Source: Thiorhodovibrio frisius
GTDB taxonomy: Bacteria; Pseudomonadota; Gammaproteobacteria; Chromatiales; Chromatiaceae
Reading direction: 5' to 3'
Assembly: GCF_033954835.1 (NCBI RefSeq)
Contig: NZ_CP121471.1
Coordinates: 2,288,501-2,352,500, forward strand
DNA: 64,000 nucleotides
How positions within the stretch are numbered: the first letter of the stretch is position 1; every line of letters begins with the position of its first letter. The notes under the pieces were generated by a model. It was not told the DNA's origin. It ran no database searches and saw nothing but the letters and a program-made list of their open reading frames with translations. This document shows, piece after piece, positions 17,389 through 26,384 of the stretch. A program made the translations under genes and the position numbers.

Positions 17389-18477
17389 ATGCAACGCAGA
17401 GACTTCATCAAAGCTGCCGGAGCCGCCGCAATCACGGCTGGTGCGAGCACCCAGGCCGGGCAGGCCTATGCCAAGGACAAGCCGGAATACTCCTGGAAGA
17501 TGGTCACGACCTGGCCAAAGAACTTTCCGGGGCTGGGCACCGGTGCCAATCATCTCGCCGAGCTGATCGGCCAGATGAGCGGCGGGCGCATTGAGGTCAA
17601 GGTCTATGGCGCCGGCGAACTGGTGCCCGCCTTCGAGATCTTCGACGCCGTCTCCGCCGGCACTGCCGAGATGGGCCATGGCGCCGCCTACTACTGGAAG
17701 GGCAAGAGCGAGGCCGCGCAGTTTTTCACCACCGTCCCCTTCGGCCTGACCGCGCAAGAAATGAACGGCTGGCTTTACTATGGCGGCGGCATGGAATTGT
17801 GGCAGGAACTCTACGCCAAGTTCGACCTGGTCCCGGCCGCGGCCGGTAACACGGGCGTGCAGATGGGCGGCTGGTTCAACAAGGAGATCAACTCGCTTGA
17901 GGACCTGAAAGGCATCAAAATGCGCATCCCCGGTCTCGGCGGCGAAGTGCTCAAGCGCGCAGGCGGCACGCCTGTCAATCTGCCGGGCGGGGAGATTTTT
18001 ACCTCGCTGCAATCGGGCGCCATCGACGCGACCGAATGGATTGGCCCCTACAACGATCTCGCCTTTGGTCTCTACAAGGCGGCGAAATACTACTACTACC
18101 CCGGCTGGCACGAGCCTGGCACCATGCTCGAGGCCATGATCCACAAGCCCACCTTCGATAAGCTCCCGGACGACCTGCAAGCCATCGTGATGGCGGCCGC
18201 CAAGGTGGTTAATATCGACATGCTCTCGGAGTACATGGCGCGCAACCCGAGCGCGCTCACCACCCTGGTCGATGAGCACGGCGTCGACGTGCGCTCATTC
18301 CCGCCGGATGTGCTGGCCAGGCTGCGTGAACTCTCGGGCGAGGTGGTCGCTGAGATCGCCGAAAAGGACGAATTCTCCAAGCGCGTCTATGCCTCCTACC
18401 AGAAGTTCCTCAAGCAGTCCCAGGCTTGGAGCAAGATCTCGGAATACGCCTACCTGAACGCGCGCGACCACGCCTGA
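17389..18477 (+). CDS. TRAP transporter substrate-binding protein, DctP/TakP type
   Basis: 362 aa with a twin-arginine signal (MQRRDFIKAAGAAAIT). Its body (YSWKMVTTWPKNFPGLGTGA, MRIPGLGGEVLKRAGGTPV with the carboxylate-binding Arg, and ATEWIGPYNDLAFGLYKAAK) is that of TakP-like DctP proteins that bind 2-oxo acids such as pyruvate, sometimes with a cation. They feed a DctQ-DctM membrane pair in a Na+-driven TRAP transporter. No DctQ or DctM gene is nearby, so it is an orphan component. GAGGA lies 8 nt before the ATG. The ligand is inferred from family only. Confidence 0.88.
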   Translation: MQRRDFIKAAGAAAITAGASTQAGQAYAKDKPEYSWKMVTTWPKNFPGLGTGANHLAELIGQMSGGRIEVKVYGAGELVPAFEIFDAVSAGTAEMGHGAAYYWKGKSEAAQFFTTVPFGLTAQEMNGWLYYGGGMELWQELYAKFDLVPAAAGNTGVQMGGWFNKEINSLEDLKGIKMRIPGLGGEVLKRAGGTPVNLPGGEIFTSLQSGAIDATEWIGPYNDLAFGLYKAAKYYYYPGWHEPGTMLEAMIHKPTFDKLPDDLQAIVMAAAKVVNIDMLSEYMARNPSALTTLVDEHGVDVRSFPPDVLARLRELSGEVVAEIAEKDEFSKRVYASYQKFLKQSQAWSKISEYAYLNARDHA

Positions 18478-18484
18478 TCTTGCC

Positions 18485-19711
18485 TTGTCCGGGCAGGCGC
18501 TGCCATCTCGGCAGGCGGCGGATCAGCGACATTTTGATGCTGGTCCGCCGCCTGTCGCACTCTATGTGCATTGGCCTTGGTGCTTGCGCAAATGCCCTTA
18601 TTGCGACTTCAATTCGCATCCAACGCCCGGCAAGCTGCCTCAGGCAGCCTATATCGATGCGCTCTTGGCCGATCTCGACAGCGAACTGGCCATGCAGCCA
18701 GTGGAGCAAACGCTCGAGTCGCTCTTTATCGGAGGTGGCACACCCAGCCTGATCCAGCCAGCCGAGCTAACGCGGCTGATCGCCGGTATTCGCGACCGTC
18801 TCAGTCTGACCCCGGATGCCGAGGTGACCCTCGAGGCCAATCCAGGCGCCGCCGATGCCGCATGCCTTGCGCACGCGCTGGAGGCCGGTGTCAATCGGCT
18901 ATCGCTCGGGGTGCAATCCCTGTCCGATCTCAGGCTCAATGCCATCGGCCGCATGCATGATGCGCGTCAGGCGCGACAAGCCGTTTTCGAGGCAAGGCAG
19001 GCCGGTTGCGGCAATCTCAATATTGATCTGATGTTCGGCTTGCCGGGACAGAGCCTGGCTGAGGCGCGCACCGATCTGCAAGCCGCGCTGGCATTAGAGC
19101 CGGATCATCTGTCCTACTATCAGCTCACCCTGGAGCCCGAAACGGCCTTCGCGCGCGCGCCGCCAGCTTTGCCCGAAGACGATCTGCTCGCCGACATGTC
19201 GGACCAGGGGCACCAGTTGCTGGCAGATTTTGGCTATGAGCACTATGAAATCTCCGCCCATGCGCAGCCCGACAGGAGTTGTCGCCACAATTTGAATTAT
19301 TGGACATTTGGCGATTATCTTGGCATCGGCGCGGGCGCGCATGGCAAGCGAACCGATGTGACGCTGGGGAGGGTGGTGCGTCGCGTAAAATGGTCTGATC
19401 CGGCGCGCTATCTGGCCGCTGCTCAGCCAGGCCAGACGGCGCCCGCTGCCTTTGTGGCCGAAGCCAGCGAGCTTGGCGATCAGGACCTGAAGCTGGAATT
19501 CGCGCTCAACGCCCTGCGTCTGCAACAGGGTGTTTCACTCAAGCTATTTGAAGCGCGAACCGGCCTTGCGGCAAATCGGCTCGCTGATGCACGCGCGCGC
19601 GCAGAGGATTTGGGTTTGCTTGGGCACAGCGCCACCTGCTTGCGCCCGACTGCACAGGGTCAGCGATTCCTGAATTCTCTTCTTGAGTGCTTCATGAGCG
19701 ATTTTGCGTGA
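18485..19711 (+). CDS. hemW: Heme chaperone HemW (radical SAM, HemN-like)
   Basis: 408 aa. LYVHWPWCLRKCPYCDF carries the CxxxCxxC cluster (Cys33, 37, 40), with FIGGGTPSLI, LEANPG, RLSLGVQSL, DLMFGLPGQ and HNLNYWTFGDYLGIGAGAH. HemW carries the HNxxYW-type heme-binding signature seen here and lacks coproporphyrinogen oxidase activity; it inserts heme into respiratory proteins. The best start is TTG at 18485, 8 nt after the TRAP gene stop, with no Shine-Dalgarno, so the true start is uncertain; residues 24 onward are securely HemW. Confidence 0.9.
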   Translation: MSGQALPSRQAADQRHFDAGPPPVALYVHWPWCLRKCPYCDFNSHPTPGKLPQAAYIDALLADLDSELAMQPVEQTLESLFIGGGTPSLIQPAELTRLIAGIRDRLSLTPDAEVTLEANPGAADAACLAHALEAGVNRLSLGVQSLSDLRLNAIGRMHDARQARQAVFEARQAGCGNLNIDLMFGLPGQSLAEARTDLQAALALEPDHLSYYQLTLEPETAFARAPPALPEDDLLADMSDQGHQLLADFGYEHYEISAHAQPDRSCRHNLNYWTFGDYLGIGAGAHGKRTDVTLGRVVRRVKWSDPARYLAAAQPGQTAPAAFVAEASELGDQDLKLEFALNALRLQQGVSLKLFEARTGLAANRLADARARAEDLGLLGHSATCLRPTAQGQRFLNSLLECFMSDFA

Positions 19712-19827
19712 AAATTAAGAGCAGGGGGTGATGGGCTTGCTGGATATTGTTCAGAGCTTCGGCAGCCAACAGAGCGAGTGCCGCTAGCGCAAGACAGGTT
19801 TAGCCCATAACCAAAGGAGATAAAGCC

Positions 19828-20073
19828 ATGCAAGCTATCGAGCTGGAAACCGAGATCGACGAGAACCACGAGATACATCTCAAGTTGCCTGAGGACGTTA
19901 AAGCCGTCAAAGCGAGAGTGGTCGTTCTGTACAACCTGGCTGCAAATGAAAACGGCACGCAGATGCAGGACGCTCAGCCTCTCAAACTCGGCTTGTTTCG
20001 TGGCCAAGTCCAGATGAGCGACGACTTTGACGCACCGCTACCAGACGAGCTCTGGCTGAGTGGCAACCCATGA
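19828..20073 (+). CDS. Antitoxin of type II PIN toxin-antitoxin pair
   Basis: 81 aa. The N-terminus MQAIELETEIDENHEIHLKL is a strand-rich DNA-binding-type region, and the C-terminus GLFRGQVQMSDDFDAPLPDE is the toxin-clasping segment (xxMxxDFDxPLPxE) common in antitoxins next to PIN toxins. AAAGGAGA precedes the ATG. The stop overlaps the toxin start (ATGA). It should neutralise the PIN nuclease and repress its own operon. Confidence 0.85.
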   Translation: MQAIELETEIDENHEIHLKLPEDVKAVKARVVVLYNLAANENGTQMQDAQPLKLGLFRGQVQMSDDFDAPLPDELWLSGNP

Positions 20074-20456
20074 AATTCTTGCTCGATACCCACGCGTTCA
20101 TCTGGCTGAACAGCTCTCCGGAAAAGCTTTCCGCCAGAGTTCGAGGGCACTGCGAACAAGGGACTGATCGTTTTTATCTAAGCTTGGTTTCGCCATGGGA
20201 GATGCAGATCAAGCGCCAACTCGGGAAGCTCAGCTACGATCCGATCAACGACCAACTGGTGCGCGCGAACCTGGATCGCAACAATATCAACCTATTGCCC
20301 ATTAGCCTCGTGCATGTCGAACAGCTCGCCCAACTGCCGATGCACCACCGCGACCCCTTCGACCGAATGCTGGTCGCACAAGCACAGATCGAGGGTATGA
20401 CATTGATCACCGCAGACACGGCGCTAGCCCCCTATGACGTCGCCATCCTCTGGTAA
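20070..20456 (+). CDS. PIN-domain toxin (VapC-like ribonuclease)
   Basis: 128 aa PIN fold. Metal-binding acidic residues: Asp6 (FLLDTHAFIW), Glu44 (SPWEMQIK), Asp95/Asp98 (HHRDPFDRML) and Asp116 (ITADTAL). Members cut tRNA or rRNA once the antitoxin is degraded. The start overlaps the antitoxin stop by 4 nt. The pair is followed 340 bp later by a second, unrelated module. Confidence 0.9.
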   Translation: MKFLLDTHAFIWLNSSPEKLSARVRGHCEQGTDRFYLSLVSPWEMQIKRQLGKLSYDPINDQLVRANLDRNNINLLPISLVHVEQLAQLPMHHRDPFDRMLVAQAQIEGMTLITADTALAPYDVAILW

Positions 20457-20792
20457 CTGGAAGCCACCCAGCCAATTTCAATCCGCGCATCATCGGCGCG
20501 ATGCCTTGAAAAAGCGCTTGGCTTTGATCCTGCTCGATGAGCTGGCAGACCATCGCGCGCCGGTGGACAACAGCAAGGATGAACCCTATGCCATTGTGCG
20601 CCAGCGCCTGTTCCGGGGCATTGGCGCATGTCAAAAGCCGAAGGTACAAGACAGCGAGACTTGTTCGATGACTGATTAATCGAACCCCTGACGAGCCATG
20701 CTAACGCTATGGCTATTCGCTCCGGCAATCATGTTGGTCAACCTTGTTTTGGGGAACTGGCATCAACGTCTAGGATAAGATGGAGAGAACAT
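20457..20792. other. Spacer between the two toxin-antitoxin modules
   Basis: 336 bp. An 81-codon plus-strand frame (20434-20679) overlaps the PIN toxin end and reads as non-coding; it may be a gene remnant. The right half contains two inverted repeats (20663-20685 and 20694-20714), described separately. Confidence 0.5.
20663..20714. promoter_or_regulatory. Two inverted repeats upstream of yefM-yoeB (candidate operators)
   Basis: GTTCGAT-N9-ATCGAAC (20663-20685) and AGCCAT-N9-ATGGCT (20694-20714). Both have 9-nt spacers and their centres are about 30 bp apart, near three helical turns. Type II antitoxins usually bind palindromes upstream of their operon. The sequences differ from each other and from the E. 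coli YefM TGTACA core, so binding is inference. Confidence 0.4.
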
Positions 20793-21053
20793 ATGCAAGC
20801 CATGCCATTCAATGAAATCACCGCGAATTTATCGGCCGTCATGGATAGAGTTCATGATGATCATGAGCCTCTGGTGGTGACGCGAGACAACAAGAAGTCA
20901 GTCGTTCTCATCAGCCTAGATGACTTCAATGCCTGGCAGGAAACCGAATACCTGACCCGTTCCCCGGCCAATGCCGAGGATCTGCGGCTTGCGGTGGAGG
21001 AGCTTCGCGCCCGCAAGAATCTTGGACATTATGCATTGATCGAAACGCCATGA
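20793..21053 (+). CDS. yefM: Antitoxin YefM (Phd/YefM family)
   Basis: 86 aa from the ATG at 20793. MQAMPFNEITANLSAVMDRV and PLVVTRDNKKSVVLISLDDF are the Phd/YefM DNA-binding fold, and the C-terminal EYLTRSPANAEDLRLAVEEL wraps the toxin. GGAGAG lies 7 nt before this ATG; an in-frame ATG at 20709 would add 28 unrelated residues. It overlaps yoeB by 4 nt. Confidence 0.92.
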   Translation: MQAMPFNEITANLSAVMDRVHDDHEPLVVTRDNKKSVVLISLDDFNAWQETEYLTRSPANAEDLRLAVEELRARKNLGHYALIETP

Positions 21054-21310
21054 TCTGTTTCCGGGATCGGGCATGGTCGGATTATCTGTACTGGCAGCAA
21101 ATCGACAAACAGATACTGAAACGCATCAACTTGCTGATTAAGGATATCCAGCGCGACCCTTTTTCCGGTCTGGGTAAGCCGGAACCGCTAAAACATCACT
21201 TAACCGGATTCTGGTCGCGCCGGATTAATGATGAGCACCGTCTCGTTTATACCTTTCAGGATGACGAGTTGATCATTATTCAGTGTCGTTATCATTACGA
21301 ACGCCCGTAA
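21050..21310 (+). CDS. yoeB: Toxin YoeB, ribosome-dependent endoribonuclease
   Basis: 86 aa RelE-fold toxin. MICFRDRAWSDYLYWQQIDK and KHHLTGFWSRRINDEHRLVY are near-identical to the family signature. The catalytic set known from E. coli YoeB (Glu46, Arg65, His83) appears as Glu45, Arg64 and His82. It cleaves mRNA in the ribosomal A site when YefM is lost. The module appears intact. It converges on mfd with about 56 nt between stops. Confidence 0.95.
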   Translation: MICFRDRAWSDYLYWQQIDKQILKRINLLIKDIQRDPFSGLGKPEPLKHHLTGFWSRRINDEHRLVYTFQDDELIIIQCRYHYERP

Positions 21311-21366
21311 TACCTCGATATGTGCCAGATCTTTTCGACCGTCGGTGGATGCATGCGATATGGCAA

Positions 21367-24300
21367 TCAACTTTTCCCGGTCAGCTGCCCCAAAATGGAA
21401 TCGACCTGCGCCGCGCGCTTGTCGCCCTCGGGCATGTCGCGATAGAAGCGCAGCGCCCCGGCGGCTTGGTCGAGCTTGAATTCCTTCGGTCGGCTTTGAA
21501 TCAGTTGCACCAAGCGCATGTGGTCGATCTTGGGTTCCTCGCCGAACAGAATGCGCCCGCCCTTGGGGCCGGCTTCGATCTTGCGGATGCCGTGGGGCTG
21601 GACCTTGAGTTTTAGCTCGGTGATTGTGAACAAGTTCTTGGCCGGCTCGGGCAGCAGGCCGAAGCGGTCGATCATTTCGACTTTCAGCTCTTTTAATTCA
21701 TTCGTATCGGCAGCGCTGGCGATGCGTTTGTAGGTGATGAGCCGGGTGTGGATGTCGGGCAGGTAGTCGTCTGGTAGCAGGGCAGGGAGGCCAAGATCGA
21801 TCTCGGCGCCATGATCGAGCGGGCGGTCCAGCTCCGGCGTGCGCCCGGCCTTGAGCGCCTGCACGGCGCGTTCGAGTAGGTCCATGTATAGGGTAAAGCC
21901 GACCTCGTGGATCTGGCCGGATTGCTCCTCGCCGAGCAGCTCGCCGGCACCGCGAATTTCCAGATCGTGGGTGGCGAGTGTGAAGCCGGCGCCCAGGTCT
22001 TCCAATGATTCAATCGCCTCCAGACGCTTTTTGGCATCCGCCGTCATGGTCTTGGCCGGCGGGGTGATCAGGTAGGCATAGGCGCGATGATGGGAGCGCC
22101 CGACGCGACCTCGGAGCTGATGCAGTTGCGCCAGCCCGAGCTTGTCGGCGCGGTTAATCAGGATGGTGTTGGCGCTGGGTACGTCGATGCCGGACTCGAT
22201 AATGGTCGTGCACACCAGCAGGTTGAAGCGGCGGTGATAGAAGTCGCGCATGACGCGCTCCAACTCTTTCTCGCGCATCTGGCCGTGGGCGACCTGCACC
22301 CGGGCGTCGGGCACCAGGGCCTCGATTTTCTGCGCCATGTTCTCGATGGTCTCGACCTCATTGTGCAGAAAGTAAATCTGCCCGCCGCGATTGATCTCGC
22401 GCTGACAGGCCTCCTGGATCAGGCTGTCGTTCCAGGCCGAGGTAAAGGTCTTGATCGGATGGCGCTCAACCGGCGGGGTGGCGATGATGGACAGATCGCG
22501 CAGGCCAGCCATGGACATGTTCAGCGTGCGCGGGATGGGGGTGGCGGTGAGGGTGAGAATATCCACCTCGGCGCGCAGGCTTTTGAGCTGCTCCTTGTGA
22601 CGCACCCCAAAGCGATGCTCCTCGTCGATGATGGCCAGCCCAAGATTCTTGAACTTGATCGACGGCTGCAACAGCTTGTGGGTGCCGACGACGATGTCGA
22701 CGGTGCCAGCGGCGAGGCCGTCGATGATCGTTTTGACCTCCTTCGCGCTGCGGAACCGCGACAAGCTCTCGACGCGGATTGGCCAGTCGGCGAAGCGGTC
22801 AGCGAAGTTCTGATAGTGCTGCTGGGCGAGCAGGGTGGTCGGCACCAGCACCGCGACCTGACGCCCGCCATTGGCAGCGACGAAGGCCGCGCGCATGGCC
22901 ACCTCGGTCTTGCCGAAGCCGACATCGCCGCAGACTACGCGGTCCATCGGCTTGGGATCGGCCATGTCGGCGAGAATGGACTCAATGGCGCGTTCCTGAT
23001 CCGGCGTTTCCTCGAACTCAAAGGCAGCGGCAAAGTCGCGGTACTCGGCGCTCGGATTACCAAAGGCATGGCCTAAGCGCGCGGCGCGGCGGGCGTAGAT
23101 GTCGAGCAGCTCGGCGGCGACATCGCGTGCTTTCTGTGCCGCCTTGCGCTTGACGCGATCCCAGTGGTCGCTGCCGAGCTTGTGCAGGGGCGCGCTCTCG
23201 GGCGAGCTGCCGGTGTAGCGCGCGATCAGATGCAAGGAGCTGACCGGCACATAGAGCTTGTCGCCGCCTGAGTATTCGAGCGCGAGGAACTCGGCCTTGT
23301 TGCCGCCGAACTCCAGGGTTTGCAGGCCGAGAAAGCGCCCAACACCATGATCCTCGTGGACGACGGGTGCGCCGGGATGCAATTCGGTCAGATTGCGCAC
23401 CACCGCATCGCCGTCCGGCCCTTGTTTGCGTCGACGGCGCTCCTGGCGCACGCGCTCGCCATAGAGCTGGGTCTCGGTGATGAGCGCGAGGCGGTGGCTC
23501 TGCTGCGCGTCTCCTGCGGGCAGGCCGCCGTCAGGCACGGCCTCAAGCAGTAGCGGCTGCTCGATGGGCGCGACTGTGATGGCGATGGGGCCTTGGCCAC
23601 TGACGAAAGCCGCCCAGTCGCCGACCGCCGCCGGCTGGATGCCAAAGCCGTGCAGATGATCGCGCAGCAGCTCGCGCCGGCCGCCGCTCTCGGCGACGAA
23701 GAGCACCCGGCGCCCGGGCTCGTTCACAAAGGCCTTGAGCGCCGCTGCCGGCTCGGCCGCGCGGGCCTGAATCTGCAGTGGCGGCAGCCCGGCGGTGGCA
23801 AAGTTCACCACCTGCGAATAGCCTTTGCGTCGCTGCGCCACCTCCGTGGTTTGCCAGCACACGCCGGGCATGGCATTGAGCTTGCCGGCGAGTTCGTCGG
23901 CATCCAGATACAGCTGCCGTGGCGGCAGAATTGGGCGCTCGACATCGTGGCAGCGCTGCTCGTAGCGCGCGGCGATGGTGTCGATGAAGGTTGCCGCACT
24001 CTCGCGCACCTCGGCGCTCTCAAAGGCAAGCGTGTGCTCGGGCAGGTAGTCAAACAGGGTCGCGGTCTCATCGAAAAACAGCGGCAGGTAATACTCGATG
24101 CCACCCGGCAGCCGTCCCTCGGAGACCTCGCGGTAGATCATGCTGGCGCGCGGGTCGCTATCGATGCTGGCGCGATATCTTTGGCGAAAGGCGCTGATGG
24201 CCTCCTCGGTGAAGGGGAACTCCCGCGCCGGCAGCATGCGCACCGACTCAAGCTTGGCGATAGAACGCTGGCTGTCTGGATCGAAGGTGCGAATGGACTC

Positions 24301-24981
24301 GATCTCATCGTCGAACAGATCGATGCGCAGCGGCTCGGTCTGGCCCATCGGGAAAATATCAAGCAAAGCACCGCGCACCGCGAATTCGCCATGGGCGATG
24401 ACCTGCGACACGCACTGATAGCCGGCATCGGTCAGCCGCTGTCGGGTCTGGTCGAGATCGAGCCGGTCGCCGATGGCCAGCACCAATGCCTGGCTCTCGA
24501 CATAATGGCGCGGCGGCAGGCGCTGCATCAGGGTGCCGACTGGTGCCAGCAGCACGCCGCGTTCAAGCTGCGGCAGGCGATAAAGCGTCAGCAGCCGCTC
24601 GGAAACCAGCTCCGGCAGCGGCGAGAACAGATCATAGGGCAGGGTTTCCCAGTCCGGGAAACGCCACACCGGCAGCTGCTCGGCCTGTTGCCCAAGGAAA
24701 AATGGCAGCTCGGCATGCAGCCGGTTGGCGGTCGTCATGTCCGGCACCACCACCAGCAACGGGCCATCGCTCTGGCTTGCGGTGGAGGCAATGGACAAGG
24801 CCGCAGCCGCGCCATAAAGCCGGCCCCACAGGAGCCGCTCCACCGGCGGGCGCGGCAAAGGTGGTCTGAGCGGCGACGCGGCAGGGGATTCCTCTAAGGC
24901 AAGGTCCCCGCTGGAATCTGAAAGGTCGGACAGGGCAGCAGGCATGAGCGATGGCAGACGGGCTAGTTTTGAGCGCGGCAT
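21367..24981 (-). CDS. mfd: Transcription-repair coupling factor Mfd
   Basis: About 1,200 aa (E. coli 1,148). N-terminal UvrB-like region, RNA-polymerase-interacting CarD-like domain starting PGAPVVHEDHGVGRFLGLQT, then RecG-like translocase: CGDVGFGKTEVAMRAAFVA (Walker A), IDEEHRFGVRHKEQLK (II), TATPIPRTLNMSM (III), TTIIESGIDVPSANTILINR (V) and QLHQLRGRVGRS (VI), and a TRCF C-terminus. It dislodges stalled RNA polymerase and recruits UvrA. The frame stays open to 25185, overlapping the pstS leader; ATG 24981 or 24945 is more plausible, though neither has a good ribosome site. Divergent from pstS. Confidence 0.95.
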   Translation of the reverse strand: MPRSKLARLPSLMPAALSDLSDSSGDLALEESPAASPLRPPLPRPPVERLLWGRLYGAAAALSIASTASQSDGPLLVVVPDMTTANRLHAELPFFLGQQAEQLPVWRFPDWETLPYDLFSPLPELVSERLLTLYRLPQLERGVLLAPVGTLMQRLPPRHYVESQALVLAIGDRLDLDQTRQRLTDAGYQCVSQVIAHGEFAVRGALLDIFPMGQTEPLRIDLFDDEIESIRTFDPDSQRSIAKLESVRMLPAREFPFTEEAISAFRQRYRASIDSDPRASMIYREVSEGRLPGGIEYYLPLFFDETATLFDYLPEHTLAFESAEVRESAATFIDTIAARYEQRCHDVERPILPPRQLYLDADELAGKLNAMPGVCWQTTEVAQRRKGYSQVVNFATAGLPPLQIQARAAEPAAALKAFVNEPGRRVLFVAESGGRRELLRDHLHGFGIQPAAVGDWAAFVSGQGPIAITVAPIEQPLLLEAVPDGGLPAGDAQQSHRLALITETQLYGERVRQERRRRKQGPDGDAVVRNLTELHPGAPVVHEDHGVGRFLGLQTLEFGGNKAEFLALEYSGGDKLYVPVSSLHLIARYTGSSPESAPLHKLGSDHWDRVKRKAAQKARDVAAELLDIYARRAARLGHAFGNPSAEYRDFAAAFEFEETPDQERAIESILADMADPKPMDRVVCGDVGFGKTEVAMRAAFVAANGGRQVAVLVPTTLLAQQHYQNFADRFADWPIRVESLSRFRSAKEVKTIIDGLAAGTVDIVVGTHKLLQPSIKFKNLGLAIIDEEHRFGVRHKEQLKSLRAEVDILTLTATPIPRTLNMSMAGLRDLSIIATPPVERHPIKTFTSAWNDSLIQEACQREINRGGQIYFLHNEVETIENMAQKIEALVPDARVQVAHGQMREKELERVMRDFYHRRFNLLVCTTIIESGIDVPSANTILINRADKLGLAQLHQLRGRVGRSHHRAYAYLITPPAKTMTADAKKRLEAIESLEDLGAGFTLATHDLEIRGAGELLGEEQSGQIHEVGFTLYMDLLERAVQALKAGRTPELDRPLDHGAEIDLGLPALLPDDYLPDIHTRLITYKRIASAADTNELKELKVEMIDRFGLLPEPAKNLFTITELKLKVQPHGIRKIEAGPKGGRILFGEEPKIDHMRLVQLIQSRPKEFKLDQAAGALRFYRDMPEGDKRAAQVDSILGQLTGKS

Positions 24982-25141
24982 TTTCGCACAGCCGGGTTGT
25001 CCCTGCATGAAACGACCATCCGCGCGAGTCCTATCCGCGACGGAAGTAACCAAATATTCACAGACAAGGGTGTCTAGATTTGGACAATGCAAGCCTGGTT
25101 TTTTACTGATGCTTTTGTCAGTCCAATTTGGAGGTGTCCCC

Positions 25142-26212
25142 ATGGCTCTTGCCAACTTCACCCGCCGCACCCTCGCGGCCTGCACGTTGTCCGCTCTGGC
25201 GTTCGCGCCACTCGCCCATGCTGAAGAGACCCAGCTGACCGGCTCGGGCGCGAGTTTCCCTTTCCCGCTTTACGCCAAATGGGCCAAGGATTTCAGCAAG
25301 AAGAACAAAGACATCCAGGTTCAGTACCAGGCAGTTGGCTCGGGTGCTGGCATCCGTGCATTCATCGCTGAAACCGTGGATTTCGCTGCATCCGATGCGG
25401 CCATGAACGATGAGGAAATCGCCAAGGTGCCCGCTGAGAAGGGCGTGGTGCTGCTGCCGATGACCGCTGGCGAGGTGGTGCTGTCTTACAACCTGCCGGG
25501 CAACCCGGAACTCAAGCTACCGCGCGATGTGATGAACGACATTTTCCTCGGCAAGCTGACCACCTGGCAGGACGAGCGCCTGCAGAAGGCGAACCCGGGC
25601 GTGAAGTTCCCCGATGATGACATCACTGTGGTGCGCCGTTCCGATTCATCCGGCACCACCTATGTTTTCACCGGTCATCTGGCCTGCGCGAGCGATGAGT
25701 TCAAGAAAGACGTGGGTCATGGCAAGAGTGTGGACTGGCCGAAGAGCTTTGTCGGCGCACCCAAGAACGACGGTGTTGCGGCCATGATCAAGCAGACTCC
25801 GGGCGCGATCGGCTACATCGAGTACGGCTATGCCGAGGCGACCGGTCAGCCGATGGCCACCTTGCAGAACAAGGCCGGCGAGTTCGTCAAGCCAGGTGAG
25901 GCATCCGGTCAGGCCGCGCTGGCCTCGGCTGAGTTCCCGAGCGGCGATCTCCCGGGTTACGAGGGCACCCCAGATCTGCGCGTCTGGGTGTGTGATCCTG
26001 AGGGCAAAGAGGCTTATCCCATCGCCACCTTTACCTGGATGCTGATGTACCAGCATCAGGATGAGGAAAAAGCCAAGGTACTGCGCGATTTCGTCGAGTA
26101 CGGCTTGAATGAGGGCCAGAAATCTGCCCCCAAGATGGGCTACATCCCGCTTCCGGCCAACGTCAAGGCCAAGGTTGAGGAAGCTCTGAAGCTGGTTGGC
26201 GGCGCCAAGTAA
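25142..26212 (+). CDS. pstS: Phosphate ABC transporter substrate-binding protein PstS
   Basis: 356 aa. A 27-residue signal peptide ends LAHA before EETQLTGSGASFPFPLY, the phosphate-loop motif. VQYQAVGSGAGIRAFIAETV, DFAASDAAM, VVRRSDSSGTTYVFTGHLA and GAIGYIEYGYA are classic PstS. It binds inorganic phosphate in the periplasm and hands it to PstCA. ATG 25142 has GGAGGT 6-7 nt upstream and gives the signal peptide. A Pho box would be expected upstream; the best candidate (25105-25120, ACTGATGCTTTTGTCA) is a poor match. Confidence 0.96.
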   Translation: MALANFTRRTLAACTLSALAFAPLAHAEETQLTGSGASFPFPLYAKWAKDFSKKNKDIQVQYQAVGSGAGIRAFIAETVDFAASDAAMNDEEIAKVPAEKGVVLLPMTAGEVVLSYNLPGNPELKLPRDVMNDIFLGKLTTWQDERLQKANPGVKFPDDDITVVRRSDSSGTTYVFTGHLACASDEFKKDVGHGKSVDWPKSFVGAPKNDGVAAMIKQTPGAIGYIEYGYAEATGQPMATLQNKAGEFVKPGEASGQAALASAEFPSGDLPGYEGTPDLRVWVCDPEGKEAYPIATFTWMLMYQHQDEEKAKVLRDFVEYGLNEGQKSAPKMGYIPLPANVKAKVEEALKLVGGAK

Positions 26213-26263
26213 AGCTCCCCTAAGTACAGCTCATCAAGTAAAGCTCCTTAAGCAAAGCCTCTC
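26207..26263. repeat. Degenerate 14-15 bp tandem repeat after pstS
   Basis: Four tandem units of the type AAGTAAAGCTCCTT (AAGTAAAGCTCCCCT, AAGTACAGCTCATC, AAGTAAAGCTCCTT, AAGCAAAGCCTCTC). The first includes the last codon and stop of pstS. It lies directly before the pstS-pstC hairpin. It suggests slippage duplication of the gene end. Confidence 0.6.
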
Positions 26264-26271
26264 AATAATGG

Positions 26272-26310
26272 AACACGCGGCGGGTCGCCGAAAGCGATCC
26301 ACCGCGTGTT
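26272..26310 (+). terminator. pstS-pstC intercistronic hairpin
   Basis: AACACGCGG pairs with CCGCGTGTT, with an inner TCGC-cgaaa-GCGA stem, and three T residues at its 3' edge. Such hairpins between binding-protein and permease genes commonly stabilise the upstream mRNA or partly terminate transcription, giving more PstS than PstCAB. Here that role is inferred. Confidence 0.55.
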
Positions 26311-26384
26311 TGCCGTTGGATGAGATCCGCTTTTGAAGCAATCACCCCCTTTCTGATCGCCAATCAAGTCGTTCGTGTCGCGTT

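Noticed and set aside
20434-20679. 81-codon frame between the two toxin-antitoxin modules
   Set aside because: It overlaps the PIN toxin end, has no ribosome site and no recognisable family.
22087-24897. Long plus-strand frames (22087-23076, 23593-24897) inside mfd
   Set aside because: Both are shadows of Mfd, which has all helicase motifs in the other strand.
25105-25120. Pho box upstream of pstS
   Set aside because: ACTGATGCTTTTGTCA shows only one clear TGTCA half; the match is too poor to call.
24982-25185. Extended Mfd N-terminus
   Set aside because: It would overlap the pstS leader and has no family similarity; the ATG at 24981 or 24945 is preferred.
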